Below, in pieces: positions 25,562-29,869 of a stretch of 29,869 bases of DNA. The position numbers and the translations under genes were made by a program. Source of the DNA: Tritrichomonas foetus (Eukaryota; Parabasalia; Tritrichomonadida; Tritrichomonadidae). The stretch is from the NCBI GenBank assembly GCA_001839685.1, contig MLAK01000653.1, positions 20,575-50,443 on the forward strand. Direction: 5' to 3'. The stretch's first letter is position 1, and every line of letters starts with the position of its first letter. The notes below the pieces were generated by a model. The model ran no database searches and was not told where the DNA came from. It saw only the letters and a program-made list of their open reading frames with translations.

Positions 25562-28393
25562 TTATTTGGAAGAACTTGAATCATGTTTAGATTTACGTTT
25601 CTTAAGAACAATGACAACAACAACAACGATAACAATTACAACTACAACTGCAACAACAATACCAACTATCATTCCTGTATTATTACTATCACTCTTCTTA
25701 TCAAGTTTATATTGATAGATATAAAACTTGTCTTCTGTTCCTCCTTCTTCAAGTAATTTACTTCTTTTTGAAAATGTAACTTCAACTTTTTGTGGATCTT
25801 TAAGTGTGAATTCACCTTTAGTTGTCTTAAAATCAAGATTCGTGATTTCTTCAATTGAAACATAAGCTGGAATATATTCACCATCCTTTTCTAAATCACC
25901 AAAATCAATCTTTAATGAACTAATTTTGCTCATTAAAGCGATTGGTGGAATTTCTTCATTGATTGCTGATATTTCATATTTTTTAGCGATTCCTGAGTTA
26001 ATTGCTTCAATTGAAATATCTTCAATTGTTCCATTGTCTGCACCAATCATAATTAAAGTATCAACATTTTGACTTGTCAATTTTCCTGTCATTTTTCCTG
26101 AAAGTGACATAAGCATGATAGATTCTTTAACATCAACTTGTAAATCATTAAGATTGAAATCACCATGGAAAATTAATTGCAAAGATCCAATAGTTTTCCC
26201 TTTATAATTTTGAGAAATTTTTTCTAATGTTGTTGATTCTTGTCCTAAACATGATCCAATACACCCATTGACATCAGGTAATTCTTCTGGTGGATCTGGT
26301 TTATCATCATCAGAAGGAGGAGGAATTGGTTGATCTCCTCCATCTTCTTTAACAAATTTGTATTTATAAATCAACAATGGTGCTTCTCTTTTTCTCATTT
26401 GGTTACTTTGTTTTCTTCCTTTGAGTCGTAATGATTCTGCAAATTCAACAACATCTGTTTGAACTGATGCATAATCAAATGTACCTTTAGTTGATGTAAA
26501 TCGAAGATTGTTGATAGGTGAGGTTGAAACATAAGCTGGAATATATTCACCATCCTTTTCTAAATCACCAAAATCAATATTTAATGAATTAACTCTTTCA
26601 TTCATTAAACATGGTGGAACTTTCGATTTCATTGATATTGGAAATTCATTTCCATTAAAAAGTTGACCAGAGTGTTTAAGATCTAATGTAACTTCGTTCA
26701 TTGTAGATGAATCATATGACAAAATGCTCACTTTAGTATCAACATTCCTGCTCTTTAATGTACCTGTTAATTTTGCTGATGAACTTGATGCATTTATAAT
26801 GATCGAATTTCTCACAGAAATATCTAAATCATTAAGATTTCCTTCACCATTCATGAGAATCATCAAATCATCAATCGTTTGATCTCTTAATTCAGCAGTA
26901 ATTTCTGTAAATGTCTTTTCTTGACAACTTTCGTCAGGAAATGGACAAGTTGGCACACAATAACAATATGATGATTGATCTGGATTTTCTTTACATTCTG
27001 ATGGAACATCATCATTTGTAATAGCATATTCATGATCTTGATTCGCGCTGAATTGATAAGTTTGAACAACAGCATTCGAACATTTTCCTGGAATTGAAAT
27101 TATGACTGTAATGGAAATTGCATTTTCAGATGTAAGTGAGTTTAAACCGGAATTAAGAGTTTTCGTTTCACCATTAAGAGTATATGACAAAACTGCATTT
27201 TCAATATCAATACGGTTGTCAAGCTCTAAATAATAAGTTGCTTCTTGGGGATGACAAACTGGTGGAACATCAGAATTCACAATCGTAACTGTGTCTCGAT
27301 ATGTTTTGGATGTAATTGATCCCTTATTATTAAGAAGAGTAATAGCTTGACACTCATTATTTCCTTCAGCTGTTGCTTTTAGTTCAACAGTAAACTCTGT
27401 GCTTTTGGTTTGATGAACTGGAAGTGGAATTTGGGTTCCATCAACATAAGCTGTGATTGTAACACCAGCAAGGTTCACATTGTTTTCAATGTCAACATAA
27501 TATTGTTGTGTTTCAGTGCAAGAACCAGATGGAATCATGTCTTTTGTAATATCATATACTGAAAAAGATGTGTCTTCATTTTGGGCAGTGGTACTGATTT
27601 GTACTCTCGTACAAGATTGCAAATTAGAGTTTGAAATGTAAAAACTTTGCGTAAATGAAGATTTTTCAGCAAATTCTTGATATCCACCCTGTGCAATTTC
27701 TTTATAACTTCCTGCGTCGAGATATTCAACTGTATAAGGAGATGGTAAACTGTTCTTGGCACGTACAATATATTCTGGTTCAAGATAGCACTTTTTGAGC
27801 ATAATATTTTTATTCAAATAAGTCCTTGTGAGATCAAATTTGGTTTTATAATGGTCTGTAACTTCATAATTATGAGACACACCTGAACAACCTGATAACT
27901 CACTATTTGTTATTTTAAGAGAAAAATAGCCAGTTGAGTCAGATTTTTCTGACAAAAGTTTTGTAGAACGATACGGGAATGATTCAAATTTAGCAGTAGT
28001 GTGATTTTGATATTCCACTGTATAACCACGGAGCCTGTTTGTCATTTCCACAGAATATGTGTATCGGCATTGTTGTTTACCATTGGGGTTAAACATACCA
28101 GTTGAAATGAGTATATAATTCAGTAAATCTGACTCAGAAGGAATTTTATTCACTGTTTGAACATCTGTCCACTCTGTACAAGTGTCAATTTCTGCATTTT
28201 TCACTTGTATGATATCATTTAGATTAGCATCAAGTTCTCTTTTTGTCAATGAATCAACTTGGCATTTAATTTCGTCGGAATAACTAGAACCACTTTTAAC
28301 TCTATAATAAAATTCTTTCATGTGCTTTTCTGTTCCACATGCGAAGAAAATTTTTTGAGAAAATGAAGACGCGAATAAAAGGAATGAAAACAT
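25562..28393 (-). CDS. large type I surface protein with duplicated extracellular domains
   Basis: The family is not recognised. The 943-residue product starts with a signal peptide (MFSFLLFASSFSQKIFF) and ends with one Val/Ile-rich membrane helix at about 906-930, then a basic KKRKSKHD tail ending in serines. The outer part has two sections. The N-terminal half has beta-rich modules of roughly 90-100 residues, each closing with a VP-x-x-C type boundary (IPSGSC, VPPVC, VPSEC), so Ig-like repeats are likely. The C-terminal half holds two related domains of about 190 residues. Each has a Cys-rich lead, a (T/S)I-x-x-L segment, N-L-N-D-L, N-V-D-T and DFGDLEKDGEYIPAYVS, and each closes with a YxYK/YxYQYK strand. 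A Pro/Asp-rich hinge (about residues 690-710) lies between them. This suggests a cell-surface adhesion or host- or bacteria-facing protein, as trichomonads have many such families. Confidence 0.8.
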   Translation of the reverse strand: MFSFLLFASSFSQKIFFACGTEKHMKEFYYRVKSGSSYSDEIKCQVDSLTKRELDANLNDIIQVKNAEIDTCTEWTDVQTVNKIPSESDLLNYILISTGMFNPNGKQQCRYTYSVEMTNRLRGYTVEYQNHTTAKFESFPYRSTKLLSEKSDSTGYFSLKITNSELSGCSGVSHNYEVTDHYKTKFDLTRTYLNKNIMLKKCYLEPEYIVRAKNSLPSPYTVEYLDAGSYKEIAQGGYQEFAEKSSFTQSFYISNSNLQSCTRVQISTTAQNEDTSFSVYDITKDMIPSGSCTETQQYYVDIENNVNLAGVTITAYVDGTQIPLPVHQTKSTEFTVELKATAEGNNECQAITLLNNKGSITSKTYRDTVTIVNSDVPPVCHPQEATYYLELDNRIDIENAVLSYTLNGETKTLNSGLNSLTSENAISITVIISIPGKCSNAVVQTYQFSANQDHEYAITNDDVPSECKENPDQSSYCYCVPTCPFPDESCQEKTFTEITAELRDQTIDDLMILMNGEGNLNDLDISVRNSIIINASSSSAKLTGTLKSRNVDTKVSILSYDSSTMNEVTLDLKHSGQLFNGNEFPISMKSKVPPCLMNERVNSLNIDFGDLEKDGEYIPAYVSTSPINNLRFTSTKGTFDYASVQTDVVEFAESLRLKGRKQSNQMRKREAPLLIYKYKFVKEDGGDQPIPPPSDDDKPDPPEELPDVNGCIGSCLGQESTTLEKISQNYKGKTIGSLQLIFHGDFNLNDLQVDVKESIMLMSLSGKMTGKLTSQNVDTLIMIGADNGTIEDISIEAINSGIAKKYEISAINEEIPPIALMSKISSLKIDFGDLEKDGEYIPAYVSIEEITNLDFKTTKGEFTLKDPQKVEVTFSKRSKLLEEGGTEDKFYIYQYKLDKKSDSNNTGMIVGIVVAVVVVIVIVVVVVIVLKKRKSKHDSSSSK
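25855..25909 (-). repeat. 55-nt exact repeat inside the surface-protein gene, copy 1
   Basis: Identical over 55 nt to 26524-26578, in the same orientation 669 bp away. After one mismatch, a further nine bases (TTTAATGAA) also match. It codes for the DFGDLEKDGEYIPAYVS part of the second C-terminal domain. Confidence 0.85.
26524..26578 (-). repeat. 55-nt exact repeat inside the surface-protein gene, copy 2
   Basis: Partner of 25855-25909, in the first of the two duplicated domains. The flanking parts of the two domains have diverged much more at the protein level, so this block is unusually conserved. Confidence 0.85.
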
Positions 28394-28452
28394 AATGTGA
28401 TGTGTCTTGAATAGATTTGAAAATTTGAATAAAAATCTATCGGTTCCAGAAT

Positions 28453-28741
28453 TTTGAACGACAGCTCAACCTGTGTTTGGCAAATCATAAGAATGATCTC
28501 TGTTAGGGGGAAAATAGAAAACTAAGTTGTTCACCTCTTGGTACAAAGATCACGAAAATATTTATGATGAAAAGTCAAATTTTTACCTCTGAAAATATGT
28601 CAAGTCATTTTTAATTTCAGGTTTCAATACATTTTTCAATATAATTCTCTGTCAAAAAATAATCGTTATCTCAATAGATTAATCAATAAGAAGAAAATTG
28701 GCCTTCAATATCAGAAAGTAGTCAATTCTTTGGTATTCTAA
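28453..28741 (+). pseudogene. decayed coding sequence, plus strand
   Basis: Two protein-like segments lie in different frames. 28453-28614 spans 54 codons, begins FERQLNLCLANHKNDLC, has one internal TAG and continues with SCSPLGTKITKIFMMK to TAA. 28622-28741 is 40 codons, with NNRYLNRLINKKKIGLQYQK, ending at TAA. Later bases to about 28900 still look partly coding (for example TPSEVITNH). No family is recognised. It lies upstream of the divergent surface-protein gene, within 60 bp of its start, so the two share this space. Confidence 0.4.
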
Positions 28742-28954
28742 ATTTTGAATCCCTAAACAAAACAATTGTTTGATGAACAAAAACTGGAGAACTATAATGA
28801 AAGATCTACTCCAAGTGAAGTGATAACAAATCACTAGAAAACTTTTCAAAAAGTGCCTTCAAATAAAACAGTTCAGTAAACGGTGAAATTTCAACCTTCC
28901 GAGTGAAACTAATAGAAAATTCAGTAAGAAGATTGGAGAAGTAGAAAAAATCGA

Positions 28955-28981
28955 TTTTTTTTTTTTTTTTTTTTTTTTTTT
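28955..28981 (+). repeat. T27 homopolymer tract
   Basis: A run of 27 T follows TCGA, then TATTATCATTATTATTATT, a short ATT-rich microsatellite. It follows the 28453-28741 remnant and could be an inverted poly(A) trace or simple slippage. Its length in the assembly is uncertain. Confidence 0.85.
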
Positions 28982-29268
28982 ATTATCATTATTATTATTT
29001 TCAACATTTTCCAGAATAATGAACACATCAAAGTTATATGTTATATTTTGTTGTTATCAAAAGCTTTTCATTTTTTCAATAATGGGGAAATATCTCCAAA
29101 ACCAAAATCTTTGGTTTTTGGTTCAGAAAAACAGAAGAAGATCATATATAGTAAATTTGATCTGCAACTTTGGCCCAAAAAATAATCGTCAACTTTCAAG
29201 CTTGAAATTATATATTAACAAAATTCTCAACTATAAAAAAATTCAATAGTTTATATACAATATCAAGG
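28982..29268. other. intergenic region, no gene supported
   Basis: A 76-codon frame at 29019-29249 and an overlapping protein-like stretch in another frame (about 29089-29180, containing KSLVFGSEKQKKI) are both short and conflict. I do not call either as a gene. Coding debris is possible. Confidence 0.4.
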
Positions 29269-29614
29269 TCAAATTTTGAGATATTCATTTTCACTCCAAG
29301 TCAGACCATTTGATTCATATTTGCTTTCATTGAACTTAATCATTAGAAAATGAAAAATTAGGAATTCAAATGCCTTTAAGGATGTAGTCTCACCGATCAA
29401 AAAGCACTCAAAATATGTTTCAATAGTATCATTCAAAATAAAAATTGAGAGAACTTTTTGAATTGTGATTATTTTTTTACTACATTCAATTTATTTTATA
29501 TGATTACGGAATGTATAGAAATTTTCGAACGAAAGAAATTCCAACTTTAATACGAAGAAAATGATCAATAACATTAATTCCATCAGAAAAATATTTTTCA
29601 TTGCTTTTGCCTAT
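29269..29614 (-). pseudogene. decayed coding sequence, minus strand
   Basis: Bases 29490-29269 are open for 73 codons then TGA, with mixed composition (FLIGETTSLKAFEF, KYESNGLTWSENEYLKI) and no near-upstream ATG. Upstream in another frame, 29614-29504 is open for 36 codons to TAA (GKSNEKYFSDGINVIDHFLR). The pieces fit one decayed gene reading leftward with at least one frameshift and a stop. Family unknown. Confidence 0.45.
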
Positions 29615-29869
29615 AAATTTAGATAGATATCAAATTCGATCATTAATTAATTAATGATTTGTCTTCTTAATCTTGAAATCCCAAGAAAGTTTAACGAACT
29701 AAATACAAGTTGCTTACGTACGCACTAAACAAACAAAACAAACAAACTAAAAAAGATTCAGTTAAATTTCAATAAAAAAATATCCAGAAAAATTCAATTG
29801 TGCTTCTGTCGAGGAGATTTTTTATAATATCGATAATCAGATCTGTTGTTTCATCAAATAATTATTATT
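29615..29869. other. right window edge, no gene seen
   Basis: 255 bp of AT-rich sequence containing ATTAATTAATTAAT at 29642-29655 and an AAACAAACAAAACAAACAAAC run near 29725-29748. No coding frame or RNA gene is supported. Confidence 0.4.

Noticed and set aside
25615..25660. ACAACAACA microsatellite as a regulatory repeat
   Set aside because: It is the reverse-strand coding of the Val/Ile-rich membrane helix of the surface protein.
29019..29249. 76-codon plus-strand frame
   Set aside because: Conflicts with another short coding-like frame on the same strand and has no features; too weak to call.
1..29869. CRISPR arrays, tRNA or rRNA genes
   Set aside because: No regularly spaced repeats were seen, and no tRNA-like or rRNA-like sequence was recognised by eye; a dedicated tRNA scan was not possible.

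Overview
The window looks like nuclear DNA of a flagellated protist, most plausibly a parabasalid close to Tritrichomonas or Trichomonas. It is very AT-rich with long uninterrupted reading frames up to 5 kb. I see no trichomonad-type introns, and the ordinary stop codons are used. One complete mariner element is present. Products include a flippase, a prenyltransferase alpha subunit, a SHIPPO-repeat protein and type I membrane proteins with valine- or isoleucine-rich anchors. The organism call is inference; there is no rRNA or other marker gene. A single N at 24703 points to a draft assembly.

Layout. 1-264: the 3' end of a frame coding for Thr/Glu repeats. 430-1330: decayed coding sequence on the minus strand. 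1610-4915: a P4-type phospholipid flippase (+), with several copies of an AAAAAGTT motif upstream. 5456-6063: a pseudogene with several frame breaks. 6639-7847: a coiled-coil protein (+). 8382-9347: protein farnesyl/geranylgeranyl transferase alpha subunit (-), divergent from 9691-10926, a SHIPPO/STPGR axonemal-type protein (+). 11352-13424: an AAA-ATPase-like protein (-). 13654-16431: a large type I membrane protein (-) that I read as a CatSper delta/epsilon-type auxiliary subunit, divergent from 16720-21798, a 1692-residue IQ/Sfi1-like protein (+). 22163-22478: coding debris. 22478-23725: an LCAT/phospholipase-like protein (+) whose catalytic serine position is glycine. 23807-25087: an intact mariner transposon. 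25562-28393: a large surface protein (-) with duplicated domains. 28394-29869: further coding debris on both strands.

Three genes fit a flagellar or basal-body theme: the SHIPPO protein, the CatSper-like subunit and the Sfi1-like protein. The CatSper-like gene and the Sfi1-like gene share a 288-bp divergent intergenic space. The flippase, the LCAT-like protein and the prenyltransferase act on membrane lipids or lipid modification. This is a compact eukaryotic gene array, not an operon, so functional linkage by position is weak.

Most notable: (i) the CatSper-like auxiliary subunit; (ii) a 76-bp inverted repeat pair (68/76 identical by my count) bracketing the LCAT-like gene plus the mariner element; (iii) the Ser-to-Gly change in the LCAT nucleophile elbow; (iv) a recurrent AAAAAGTTG motif 15-16 nt before two unrelated start codons; (v) intergenic regions that are largely fossil coding sequence; (vi) a 5'-to-3' fall in GC inside at least four genes.
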